The notes under the pieces: model-generated
Seen by the model: the letters and a program-made list of their open reading frames with translations, nothing else
Told to the model about the DNA's origin: nothing
Database searches by the model: none
Shown: positions 40,639-47,647 of the stretch, piece by piece
Layout: the number at the start of each line of letters is the position of its first letter
Position numbering within the stretch: position 1 is the stretch's first letter
Program-made: the position numbers and the translations under genes
DNA from: Chromatiales bacterium
GTDB lineage: Bacteria > Pseudomonadota > Gammaproteobacteria > JAHELT01
DNA: 47,647 nucleotides
Assembly: GCA_024644045.1 (NCBI GenBank)
Contig: JAHELT010000016.1
Coordinates: 1-47,647, forward strand
Direction: 5' to 3'

Positions 40639-41457
40639 ATGCCTGACTGGCTGACTCATGAACCCGTCGTGCGAATCGCCGTGTTTGCCGCGCTGTTCGC
40701 CGTGTTTGCCGCCTGGGAGCTGGGGCGGCCGCGGCGGGCGCTGCACGACTCGAAACGCCATCGCTGGGCGACCAATCTTGGTATGTTCGTGCTCGATGCG
40801 GCAGTGGTCCGAGTGCTGTTCCCGGGTGCCGCGGTCGGCTTTGCGGTGCTTGCGCAACGCTACGACCTGGGCTTGTTGCAGCTCGTCGCGCTGCCGGCGT
40901 GGGTGGAGATCGTTACCGCCGTGCTGCTGCTGGACCTGGTGATTTACTGGCAGCACCGCCTGTTTCATAAAGTGCCCCTGCTGTGGCGAATGCACAAGGT
41001 GCACCATGCCGACCTGGATTTCGACACCACCACGGGCGTACGTTTTCATCCGCTGGAGATCGTGCTTTCGATGCTGATAAAGCTGCTGGCGGTGCTGGCG
41101 ATCGGTCCTGCGGTGCTGGCGGTGCTGCTGTTCGAGATCGTGCTCAACGGCACAGCGCTATTCAACCATGCCAACATCAGAATGCCGGTCGCGCTGGACC
41201 GGGTGCTTCGCTGGTTGGTGGTCACGCCCGACATGCACCGGGTGCACCACTCCAGCATCGTCGTCGAGACCAACAGTAACTACGGCTTCAACCTGCCGTG
41301 GTGGGACCGCCTGTTCGGCAGCTACCGCGCACAGCCGCAAGGTGGGCACGCCGACATGCACATCGGGCTGCGTGACCTTCCCGAGCGGCAGAGCATGGTG
41401 AGCCTGCTGTCGCTGCCGTTTCAAGACCGCGGCCAGCAGCCGGCGGTCACACCGTAG
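40639..41457 (+). CDS. sterol desaturase/fatty acid hydroxylase family protein
   Basis: A 272-residue integral membrane di-iron enzyme. The eight-histidine pattern is visible: WQHRLFHKVPLLWRMHKVHH (HxxxH, then HxxHH), FNHANI, and MHRVHHSSIV. Between them lie hydrophobic helices at about 8-30, 48-70, 90-110 and 150-180. Enzymes of this family hydroxylate or desaturate lipids and related hydrocarbons using O2; which lipid is not shown. ATG 40639 (MPDWLTHEP) is the start; the longer upstream frame is unrelated. It is divergent from the SpoIIE phosphatase and convergent with the YdcF gene. Confidence 0.9.
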   Translation: MPDWLTHEPVVRIAVFAALFAVFAAWELGRPRRALHDSKRHRWATNLGMFVLDAAVVRVLFPGAAVGFAVLAQRYDLGLLQLVALPAWVEIVTAVLLLDLVIYWQHRLFHKVPLLWRMHKVHHADLDFDTTTGVRFHPLEIVLSMLIKLLAVLAIGPAVLAVLLFEIVLNGTALFNHANIRMPVALDRVLRWLVVTPDMHRVHHSSIVVETNSNYGFNLPWWDRLFGSYRAQPQGGHADMHIGLRDLPERQSMVSLLSLPFQDRGQQPAVTP

Positions 41458-41477
41458 CCGGCCCCCTGTGCATTCGG

Positions 41478-42239
41478 CTAGGCGCGCAGCAGATACCAGA
41501 CGTAGCCGATGTGCTCGTGTAGCGCATCGCGTGTCAGGAGCAGCGCCGAGGCATTCGGCAACCAGTCCCGCACCGACGCACTGCCGCCGGTCGAGCGATA
41601 AATGGTAGGCGCGGGCTTGATGGCAAAGCCCTGCTTGCCAAACGCAAGCTCCGCCCGGCGCATGTGCAGCGCGTGCGTGACCAGCAGGATTTTGTCCACC
41701 GCGTCGGCTTTCAAAACGCTGGACGAGTAAATCGCGTTCTGCGCGGTGTTCCGGCTGTCGCTTTCGATCCAGCGTGGCTTGATCCCGTAGTCCTCAAGCA
41801 GAATCTCGCTCATCAGCTGTGCTTCGGATTTCCCCGAATGTGGGAAGACCTTGCCGCCGGAAACCAGCAGCGGAAGCCCGGTGCGTTTGTGCAGCGTGGC
41901 CGCGAAGCGCAGGCGCTCCAGGGTTCTCGCAAGCGGCACCTCGGAGCCGTACTCCGGCGAGGTGGTACGTGCCCCGCCGCCGAGGACCACGATAGCCTGC
42001 CAGTAGTCGCCGAGGTTGGTTTTCTCGGTTACCGGCGGATGCACCTCCAGCGTTGCCGCCAGCATGTTGGCAAACGCCGGAGTGGCGAACGCGTACAGAC
42101 TCAGCACTGAAACCAGCACCAGGGTCCTGCCCATGGCGGCCGCGCGCCACAGCATCGCAAACCCGATCAACGCCAGCACGATATTTCCGCCAGGTGGCAG
42201 AAAGAGGTCTTTCAGTATTGCCGTGATGACCTGCTCCAC
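41478..42239 (-). CDS. YdcF/ElyC family protein (DUF218)
   Basis: A 253-residue inner-membrane protein. Two N-terminal helices (ILKDLFLPPGGNIVLALIGF and LVLVSVLSLYAFATPAFANM) precede the DUF218 domain: WQAIVVLGGGARTTSPEYGS, then LPLLVSGGKVFPHSGKSEAQ, SRNTAQNAIYSSSVL and KILLVTHALHMRRAELAF. Members such as ElyC/YdcF affect envelope biogenesis; the substrate is unknown. ATG 42239 (MEQVITAIL) is the only good start. It is separated from the sox operon by a terminator-bearing spacer. Confidence 0.88.
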   Translation of the reverse strand: MEQVITAILKDLFLPPGGNIVLALIGFAMLWRAAAMGRTLVLVSVLSLYAFATPAFANMLAATLEVHPPVTEKTNLGDYWQAIVVLGGGARTTSPEYGSEVPLARTLERLRFAATLHKRTGLPLLVSGGKVFPHSGKSEAQLMSEILLEDYGIKPRWIESDSRNTAQNAIYSSSVLKADAVDKILLVTHALHMRRAELAFGKQGFAIKPAPTIYRSTGGSASVRDWLPNASALLLTRDALHEHIGYVWYLLRA

Positions 42240-42334
42240 ACGTCCTCCTCAGCGATCGATTGCCGGTGGATCCGATGCCCGGATGCCGGGGTCCACGCAC
42301 AGTGCAACGCCGGCCTGGTGACAATCGGCCTTGA

Positions 42335-42384
42335 CAAAAAGGCCCCGGGCGGCGCCGCTGCGTGCGCCGGATTGAGGGCCCTTG
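42335..42384 (-). terminator. second, weaker terminator candidate after soxG
   Basis: On the minus strand AAGGGCCC pairs imperfectly with GGGGCCTT across a GC-rich inner stem, followed by TTTTT (complement of 42336-42340). It lies downstream of the stronger hairpin at 42386-42413. Confidence 0.4.
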
Positions 42385-42385
42385 T

Positions 42386-42413
42386 AAAAAAAACCGGCGT
42401 GATTATACCGGTT
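42386..42413 (-). terminator. rho-independent terminator of sox operon
   Basis: On the minus strand AACCGG, a ten-base loop (TATAATCACG) and CCGGTT are followed by a run of T (eight bases, complement of 42386-42393). It lies about 40-70 bases after the soxG stop at 42455 and should end the soxBDAG transcript. Confidence 0.75.
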
Positions 42414-42454
42414 CGGCCGCTCAAAGCATGTGAATTAGTTGGCCGCCTGCTTCG

Positions 42455-43027
42455 TCAGCGGCTGGCGTCCAGCAGCCACCGCGCCAGATAGTCGGCAAAA
42501 CTGCGCCGCACGACCACCTCGATGCCGCCAGCCGCGTCGGCCAGGGGCAGGAGTATCACCGTCGCTTGAGCCATATTGGTCTGCGCGCACCGGCCCGCGC
42601 CGAAAACGCCGGGATGCAGATCTAGCGTGCATCCTTTGCTCAGCACCCGGCGGGCGTGTGCACCGCTCAACCGCAGCACGGTCTGTGCGCTGCTGATGTC
42701 GCTGGCTGCGAAGAACTCGCCGGCGAGCGCGGCGTCCAGCGCGTCCACGCAGGTCGCCGCCTGCGCCTCGCCGGGCAGCCGCAGCAACCACTCATCCGGT
42801 CCCAGCCACAGTGCGCAGGGCGGTTGCGTGCCGCTTGCGGTATTGGCGGCGAGCGGCAAGCTCACGCCGGCGGTCGCCTGCACCGCGTCTTTGAACACCG
42901 CGTTTCGCGCAGCGCCGCGCAGGTTCACGTGCCCCTGGGAAGCGACCTCGACAATCTCGATGTCGCGACCCCGGTACGGCAGGCCCGGGACCGCGACCAG
43001 CGGTGTGCGCAGTTCGATCTCAGACAT
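42455..43027 (-). CDS. soxG: sarcosine oxidase gamma subunit
   Basis: A 190-residue subunit of heterotetrameric sarcosine oxidase. The family pattern is clear in CALWLGPDEWLLRLPGEAQA, followed by FFAASDISSAQTVLRLSGAH, RVLSKGCTLDLHPGVFGAGR and CAQTNMAQATVILLPL. It is fold-related to GcvT and helps to form the interface with the alpha subunit. ATG 43027 (MSEIELRTP) overlaps the end of soxA by eight bases, while the longer upstream frame runs through soxA. It is the last gene of soxBDAG; a terminator follows at 42386-42413. Confidence 0.9.
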   Translation of the reverse strand: MSEIELRTPLVAVPGLPYRGRDIEIVEVASQGHVNLRGAARNAVFKDAVQATAGVSLPLAANTASGTQPPCALWLGPDEWLLRLPGEAQAATCVDALDAALAGEFFAASDISSAQTVLRLSGAHARRVLSKGCTLDLHPGVFGAGRCAQTNMAQATVILLPLADAAGGIEVVVRRSFADYLARWLLDASR

Positions 43028-46025
43028 TGTGCCGGGCTCCCTCGCGATCGTAGAACACCGGATCGACGATGGTAGCGCTGACGACATGTCCGTCGGCCAG
43101 CGGCGCCTGCACCGTTTCGCCCATGCGCTTCGCGCCGCCTTTGACCAGCGCCAGCGCAATCGAGTGCTGCAGACAGGCGCTGTAGTAGCTCGATGTGACG
43201 TGGCCGATCATGGGAACCGGCGTAGCAGCGTTCGCATCGTCGACCAGCTGCGTACCTTCAGGCAGCACCTTGTCGGGTGGATCCGTCAGCAGACCGACGA
43301 ACTGCTTGCGCCCCTCGCGCACGCAATCGGCCCGTGCCAGCGAACGGCGTCCGAGAAAATCCTTGCGCTTGGACACTATCCAGTCCATGCCCAGATCCAC
43401 CGGCGTAACCGAACCGTCGGTATCCTGACCGACGATGATGAAGCCCTTCTCCGCACGCAGCACGTGCATGGTTTCCGTGCCGTAGGGGGTGATCCCGAAC
43501 TCGACCCCGGCCGCCATGACTGCCTCCCACACGCCTTGTCCGTAGTTCGCCGCGACGTTGATTTCGAAACCCAGCTCGCCACTGAAGCTGATGCGGAACA
43601 CACGCGCCCTGACCCCGGCGACGCTGCCCTCGCGAAAACTCATGAACGGAAAGCGCGCTGCATCCAGATCTATATCGCTGCATACCTTGCGCAGCACGTC
43701 GCGACTTTTCGGACCGACCACGCCGATCGTCGCCCACTGATCGGTCACCGAAGTCAAATGCAGGCGCAACTGGGGCCACTCGGTCTGCAGCCACCGTTCC
43801 ATCCACCCGAGGACGTGTGCCGCACCGCCGGTCGTGGTGGTCATATGGAAACGGTCTTCGGCCAGACGCGCACTCACACCGTCGTCCATCACCATGCCGT
43901 CTTCGCCCAGCATCAGCCCGTAACGGCAGCGGCCGACGGCGAGCGCGCTCCAGCTATTGGTGTAGATACGATCCAGAAACGCGGCCGCGTCGGGTCCGCG
44001 CACATCGATCTTGCCGAGCGTGGACGCATCCATGATGGCGACGCCGTTGCGCGCGGCCAGGCATTCGCGATTCACCGCCTGGTGCATGTCCTCGCCGGCC
44101 TGCGGGTAGAACCAGGGACGTTTCCACTGACCGACGTCTTCGAAGCGGGCGCCGCGCGCTTCGTGCCAGGGATGCATGGCGGTCTTTCGAACCGGCGCAA
44201 AAAACTCGCCCAGCTCACGGCCGGCGATTGCCCCGAAGGTGACTGGCGTGTAGGCGGGGCGGAACGTCGTGGTGCCGGGACGGCCCGGATTATCGCCGCG
44301 GGCGGCCGCGACTATAGCCATGCCGTTGACGTTGCCGAGCTTGCCCTGGTCGGTACCGAACCCCAGCGCCGTGTAGCGCTTGACATGTTCGATCGAGTGG
44401 AAACCTTCGCGCACGGCGAGCTCCAGGTCGGCCGCGCTGGTGTCGTTCTGAAGGTCCACAAACTGCTTCGGCGCCCGTGACACACGGGTTTGCGCGGGAA
44501 CACGCCACAGCAGCCGTGCCTCCGCCTGCGCGGCGACCGGCGCCTTGTACGTTTGCTTGCGCCCCGGTTTGAAGCCGGTGGCGCGCGCCGCATCGGCCCC
44601 CGCCGCGGCGCCCGCGTCCAGGCTGGATTTGAGCCCGAACTCACCGTTGCAGCCGCCCGCGCTGCGCTCCGCCTGCACCGACTGCCCGGGCAGGAAACAC
44701 CCCCGCTGCTCGTCGAACAAGGCACGCGCACCGGATTGTGCGTGCAGATGCACAGTCGGATTCCACCCGCCCGATACCGCCAGCAGGTCGCAATCGATGC
44801 GACGGCTGGCACCGCTCAGGGTGGCGGCCCGGGCGTCGAATCCGGCGACCTTCACCCCGCTGACATGCATACGGCCGAACACGTCGTGCACGACCGCACC
44901 GTCTATGACTTCGATACCCTGCTGCCTCCGGACCGCTGAGACGAGGGGACTGCGCGGGTTGTCGCGTGGGTCGACAACCGCGACCACCGCGACGCCGGCC
45001 TGCTGCAGGTCCAGCGCCGTCTGGTACGCTGTGTCGTTGTTGGTGAACACCACGGCGCGGGTTCCGGGGCGCACCGCGTAGCGCTTCACGTATGTGGACA
45101 CCGCGGAGGCCAGCATCACGCCGGGGCGGTCGTTGTTGCAGAACACCAGCGGGCGTTCGATCGCGCCGGTGGCCAGCACCACCTGGCGGGCCCGCACCCG
45201 CCACAGGCGCTGGCGCGGCTGCCCGGCGGCGCCTCCCGAGAGGTGATCGGTGACGCGCTCGACCAGTGCCAGCCAGTTGTGTGAGTAGTAGCCGAACGCC
45301 GTGGTACGTGGCAGCAACGTCACCTCCGCCATCTCCGCCAGCGCGGCTACCGACTCGCGCAGCCATTCAGCCCCGCTGCGCGCGCCGATTTCCGCTTCGC
45401 GATACAGCAGGCTGCCGCCGAACTCCGACTGCTCGTCGACGAGGATCACCCGCGCACCGCTCTTGCCGGCGGCGAGCGCCGCGGCGATGCCCGCAGGGCC
45501 CGCCCCGATCACCAGCACGTCGCAATGCACGTTGATTTTTTCATAGATGTCCGGATCGGGCTCGCGCGGGCAGTGCCCGAGACCGGCGGCCCGGCGGATG
45601 TAGCGTTCGTACGTGCCCCAGAAGCGTTGCGGCCACATGAACGTCTTGTAGTAGAAGCCGGCGGGCAGCAGTTTCGCGAATGCGCTGGTGACCGCGCCGA
45701 CGTCGAACTGCGGACCTGGCCAGCAGTTCACGCTGGCGGCCACCAGGCCGTCGTAGAGATCGACCTGGGTGGCACGCTGGTTGGGCAGCGTATAGCCGTC
45801 GCGCCCCAGCTGCAGCAGCGCGTTAGGTTCCTCGGCGCCGCTGCCGACGATGCCGCGCGGGCGGTGATATTTGAAGCTGCGGGCGAGCACGCCGACACCG
45901 TTCGCGAGCAGCGCCGAGGCCAGAGTGTCCCCGGCATACCCCTCGCAGCGGCGCCCGTTGAAGGTGAAACGGAGCGGCCGGTCGCGCTCGATGCGGCCTC
46001 CGTTGGGCAGGCGTCTAGACTGCAC
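43020..46025 (-). CDS. soxA: sarcosine oxidase alpha subunit
   Basis: A 1001-residue subunit. The N-terminal portion has LRFTFNGRRCEGYAGDTLAS (2Fe-2S-ferredoxin-like fold, cluster-less), then the NAD-binding domain DVLVIGAGPAGIAAALAAGK with VILVDEQSEFGGSLL. From about residue 600 it is aminomethyltransferase (GcvT)-like: REAKKTAMHPWHE-type region, ASTLGKIDVRGPDAAAFLDR, FRISFSGELGFEINVAANYG and ETMHVLRAEKGFIIVGQDTD. This domain transfers the oxidised methyl of sarcosine to THF as methylene-THF. The start is GTG 46025 with GAGGTG seven bases upstream; a 16-codon micro-ORF overlaps it. Confidence 0.93.
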   Translation of the reverse strand: MQSRRLPNGGRIERDRPLRFTFNGRRCEGYAGDTLASALLANGVGVLARSFKYHRPRGIVGSGAEEPNALLQLGRDGYTLPNQRATQVDLYDGLVAASVNCWPGPQFDVGAVTSAFAKLLPAGFYYKTFMWPQRFWGTYERYIRRAAGLGHCPREPDPDIYEKINVHCDVLVIGAGPAGIAAALAAGKSGARVILVDEQSEFGGSLLYREAEIGARSGAEWLRESVAALAEMAEVTLLPRTTAFGYYSHNWLALVERVTDHLSGGAAGQPRQRLWRVRARQVVLATGAIERPLVFCNNDRPGVMLASAVSTYVKRYAVRPGTRAVVFTNNDTAYQTALDLQQAGVAVVAVVDPRDNPRSPLVSAVRRQQGIEVIDGAVVHDVFGRMHVSGVKVAGFDARAATLSGASRRIDCDLLAVSGGWNPTVHLHAQSGARALFDEQRGCFLPGQSVQAERSAGGCNGEFGLKSSLDAGAAAGADAARATGFKPGRKQTYKAPVAAQAEARLLWRVPAQTRVSRAPKQFVDLQNDTSAADLELAVREGFHSIEHVKRYTALGFGTDQGKLGNVNGMAIVAAARGDNPGRPGTTTFRPAYTPVTFGAIAGRELGEFFAPVRKTAMHPWHEARGARFEDVGQWKRPWFYPQAGEDMHQAVNRECLAARNGVAIMDASTLGKIDVRGPDAAAFLDRIYTNSWSALAVGRCRYGLMLGEDGMVMDDGVSARLAEDRFHMTTTTGGAAHVLGWMERWLQTEWPQLRLHLTSVTDQWATIGVVGPKSRDVLRKVCSDIDLDAARFPFMSFREGSVAGVRARVFRISFSGELGFEINVAANYGQGVWEAVMAAGVEFGITPYGTETMHVLRAEKGFIIVGQDTDGSVTPVDLGMDWIVSKRKDFLGRRSLARADCVREGRKQFVGLLTDPPDKVLPEGTQLVDDANAATPVPMIGHVTSSYYSACLQHSIALALVKGGAKRMGETVQAPLADGHVVSATIVDPVFYDREGARHNV

Positions 46026-46065
46026 CGGGCACCTCGATCGGCTTGCGGTATCGGTCGCTGTTCAT
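46015..46065 (-). other. possible 16-codon leader ORF between soxD and soxA
   Basis: ATG 46065 opens a short frame reading MNSDRYRKPIEVPGAV and then TAG (46015-46017). It contains the soxA GTG start in another frame and could couple translation of soxA to soxD. It is likely fortuitous, but it is the only ATG near the soxA start. Confidence 0.25.
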
Positions 46066-46095
46066 ACGCGTGCGGCCAGCTCGATGCGGTCTTGA

Positions 46096-46386
46096 CTAAT
46101 CCGCCGCCGCATCGGTGTCCGGCGGCGTTTCACCCACCCGGTACACGGCGAGGATCTCGTAGCTCACGGTGTCGCGCACGACGTTGAACCAGCGCCGGCA
46201 CCCCGAGGTGTGGCACCACTGCTCGCGGTGCCGGCCTCGGGGGTTGGTGCGCATGAACAGATAGTCGGCCCACTGCGCGTCGCTCAGCGCGTCGGGATCG
46301 GTCGGGCGCACGATGTGCGCCTCACCGCCGTAGCTGAACTCCGTTTGATCGCGTTGCCCGCACCACGGACATTCGATGTGGAGCAT
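46096..46386 (-). CDS. soxD: sarcosine oxidase delta subunit
   Basis: A 96-residue zinc-binding subunit. MLHIECPWCGQRDQTEFSYG places Cys6 and Cys9, and WCHTSGCRRWFNVVRDT places His59 and Cys63, the four zinc ligands known for this subunit. DAQWADYLFMRTNPRGRHRE is the conserved middle. It stabilises the heterotetramer that oxidises sarcosine to glycine. It lies 12 bases after soxB and 70 bases before soxA in the standard order. Confidence 0.92.
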   Translation of the reverse strand: MLHIECPWCGQRDQTEFSYGGEAHIVRPTDPDALSDAQWADYLFMRTNPRGRHREQWCHTSGCRRWFNVVRDTVSYEILAVYRVGETPPDTDAAAD

Positions 46387-46398
46387 CGTTGCCTCCGC

Positions 46399-47640
46399 CT
46401 AGTGCGCGACGCCGGCGGCGCCGTGTTCGTCGATGAGCGCGCCCGTGACGAAGCGTCCGATGTCGAACGCCGCGTTCAGCGGGTGCGGCTGGTCGCGCGC
46501 CACCGTGTGCGCGAATACCCAGCCGGAGCCCGGCGTCGCCTTGAAACCGCCGGTTCCCCAGCCACAGTTGAAATACAGCCCGCGCACGTCCGTCTTGGCG
46601 ATAATCGGACAGGCGTCGGGACACGTATCGACGATCCCGCCCCACTGGCGCAGCATGCGTACCCGGCTGAAGATTGGAAACAGCTCCACGATGGCGGCCA
46701 GGTTGTCCGTAATGACATGCAGGCTGCCGCGCTGGGCATAGGAGTTGAAGCCGTCGATTCCCGCGCCGATCACGAGTTCGCCTTTGTCGGACTGGCTGAC
46801 GTAAACGTGCACCGCGCTCGACATCACGACGCAATCGAGCACCGGCTTGATTGGCTCGGAGACCAATGCCTGCAGCGGATGGCTTTCGATGGGCAGGCGC
46901 AGCCCGGCCATGTCTGCGAGTACGCTGGAGTGCCCGGCAGCGACCACCGCCACCTTCGGCGCGGCGATGAAACCCTGCGTGGTTTCCACCCCGGACACCG
47001 CACTGCCGTCGCGGCGGATTCCGGTGACCTCGCAGTTCTGAATGATGTCCACGCCGCGCGCATCGGCGGCGCGCGCGTAACCCCAGGCAACCGCGTCATG
47101 ACGCGCCACGCCCCCGCGCGGCTGAAACGATGCACCAAGCACCGGGTAGCGGCAGTTGATGTTGATGATCGGGATACGCGCTTTCACCTGCCGGCCGTCG
47201 AGCAGCTCGCCGTCGATGCCGTTCAGGCGGTTGGCGTTCACGCGCCGTGCGATATCGCGCATGTCCTGGAGCGAATGCCCCAGATTGTAGACACCGCGCT
47301 GGCTGAACATCACGTTGTAGTTCAGGTCCTGCGACAGCCCTTCCCACAGCTTCATGGACTTCTCGTAGAGCAGCGCGGCTTCGTCCCACAGGTAGTTGGA
47401 ACGCACGATGGTCGTGTTGCGTCCCGTGTTGCCGCCACCGATCCAGCCCTTCTCGAGCACCGCAACATTACTGATGCCGTGCTCCCTGGCGAGGTAGTAG
47501 GCGGTGGCCAGGCCGTGACCGCCGCCGCCGACCACGATCACGTTGTAGTGGCGCTTCGGGGGCGGACTGCGCCACGCCGACTGCCAGTTCTCGTGGTGGG
47601 TAAGCGCATTTCGCGCCAGACTGAATATCGAATACTTCAT
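46399..47640 (-). CDS. soxB: sarcosine oxidase beta subunit
   Basis: A 413-residue flavoprotein of the DAO/GlyOx family that oxidises the N-methyl group of sarcosine. [20 protein letters not shown] is the FAD site, then [40 protein letters not shown] holds His181, equivalent to the His that binds FMN covalently in the corynebacterial enzyme (His173). Near the C terminus, [20 protein letters not shown] and VFAHTVA form the flavin-proximal loop. ATG 47640 ([13 protein letters not shown]) is only seven bases from the window end, so its promoter is not visible. It heads the soxBDAG operon. Confidence 0.93.
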   Translation of the reverse strand: MKYSIFSLARNALTHHENWQSAWRSPPPKRHYNVIVVGGGGHGLATAYYLAREHGISNVAVLEKGWIGGGNTGRNTTIVRSNYLWDEAALLYEKSMKLWEGLSQDLNYNVMFSQRGVYNLGHSLQDMRDIARRVNANRLNGIDGELLDGRQVKARIPIININCRYPVLGASFQPRGGVARHDAVAWGYARAADARGVDIIQNCEVTGIRRDGSAVSGVETTQGFIAAPKVAVVAAGHSSVLADMAGLRLPIESHPLQALVSEPIKPVLDCVVMSSAVHVYVSQSDKGELVIGAGIDGFNSYAQRGSLHVITDNLAAIVELFPIFSRVRMLRQWGGIVDTCPDACPIIAKTDVRGLYFNCGWGTGGFKATPGSGWVFAHTVARDQPHPLNAAFDIGRFVTGALIDEHGAAGVAH

Positions 47641-47647
47641 TCGAAGG

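Overview
The window is about 47.6 kb of GC-rich, densely coded bacterial chromosome. Its gene content fits a high-GC, aerobic gammaproteobacterium. The pointers are an MltD-type lytic transglycosylase with LysM repeats, a GbdR/GlxA-type AraC regulator, SpuC/PuuA-type polyamine genes and a four-subunit sarcosine oxidase. No rRNA or tRNA gene, CRISPR array, prophage or intact transposase was recognised. The genus cannot be named from the sequence alone.

Layout. (1) 1-5.1 kb, plus strand: the 3' end of an MBL-fold hydrolase, a haloalkane dehalogenase, a second alpha/beta hydrolase, a metallophosphoesterase, a broken YbaK-type editing domain, a DUF2784 membrane protein and an amidase. (2) 5.1-8.1 kb: a glutathione transferase, a GNAT acetyltransferase, an unknown anchored protein and an M24-fold hydrolase without the usual metal ligands. 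(3) 8.3-13.2 kb, plus strand: an MltD-like transglycosylase, a hydantoinase/oxoprolinase-type ATPase and a DNA-3-methyladenine glycosylase. (4) 13.2-17.4 kb, minus strand: a class III aminotransferase, DUF1761, a glutaminyl cyclotransferase, a YiiX-like cysteine hydrolase and a lysozyme-like protein. (5) 17.6-20.8 kb: a pentapeptide protein, then a minus-strand operon of tartrate-dehydrogenase-like enzyme, PQQ-type propeller and cytochrome P460-like protein. (6) 21-25.2 kb: an inositol-phosphatase-like enzyme, a flavin reductase, an ornithine-cyclodeaminase-like enzyme, a GlxA/GbdR-like regulator and a GNAT protein. (7) 25.3-31.7 kb, minus strand: a compact corrinoid one-carbon operon. (8) 32-38 kb: FolC, two class III aminotransferases and a glutamylpolyamine-synthetase-like enzyme. 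(9) 38.5-42.2 kb: a small unknown protein, a SpoIIE phosphatase, a sterol-desaturase-family enzyme and a YdcF protein. (10) 42.4-47.6 kb, minus strand: soxBDAG.

How the genes work together. The central theme is one-carbon and methylated-amine catabolism. The corrinoid operon encodes a corrinoid protein, DUF1638, a PF13769 'virulence factor' protein, a MetV-like C-terminal domain, MetF, a methyl-THF:corrinoid methyltransferase, a decayed GFA-like frame and a RACo-type activator. It has everything needed to move a methyl group onto tetrahydrofolate and oxidise it, except the substrate-specific MttB-family demethylase, which is not in this window. Sarcosine oxidase feeds methylene-THF into the same pool, and a FolC divergent from the operon could polyglutamylate the folate. 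The aminotransferases and the glutamine-synthetase-like enzyme suggest polyamine or omega-amino-acid use alongside.

Mobile DNA. Two diverged copies of a small non-autonomous element (24356-24552 and 36426-36687), plus end fragments, sit in CTAG targets. At three genes the CTAG is the TAG stop codon. A separate 171-bp inverted-repeat element lies between the two adjacent aminotransferase genes.
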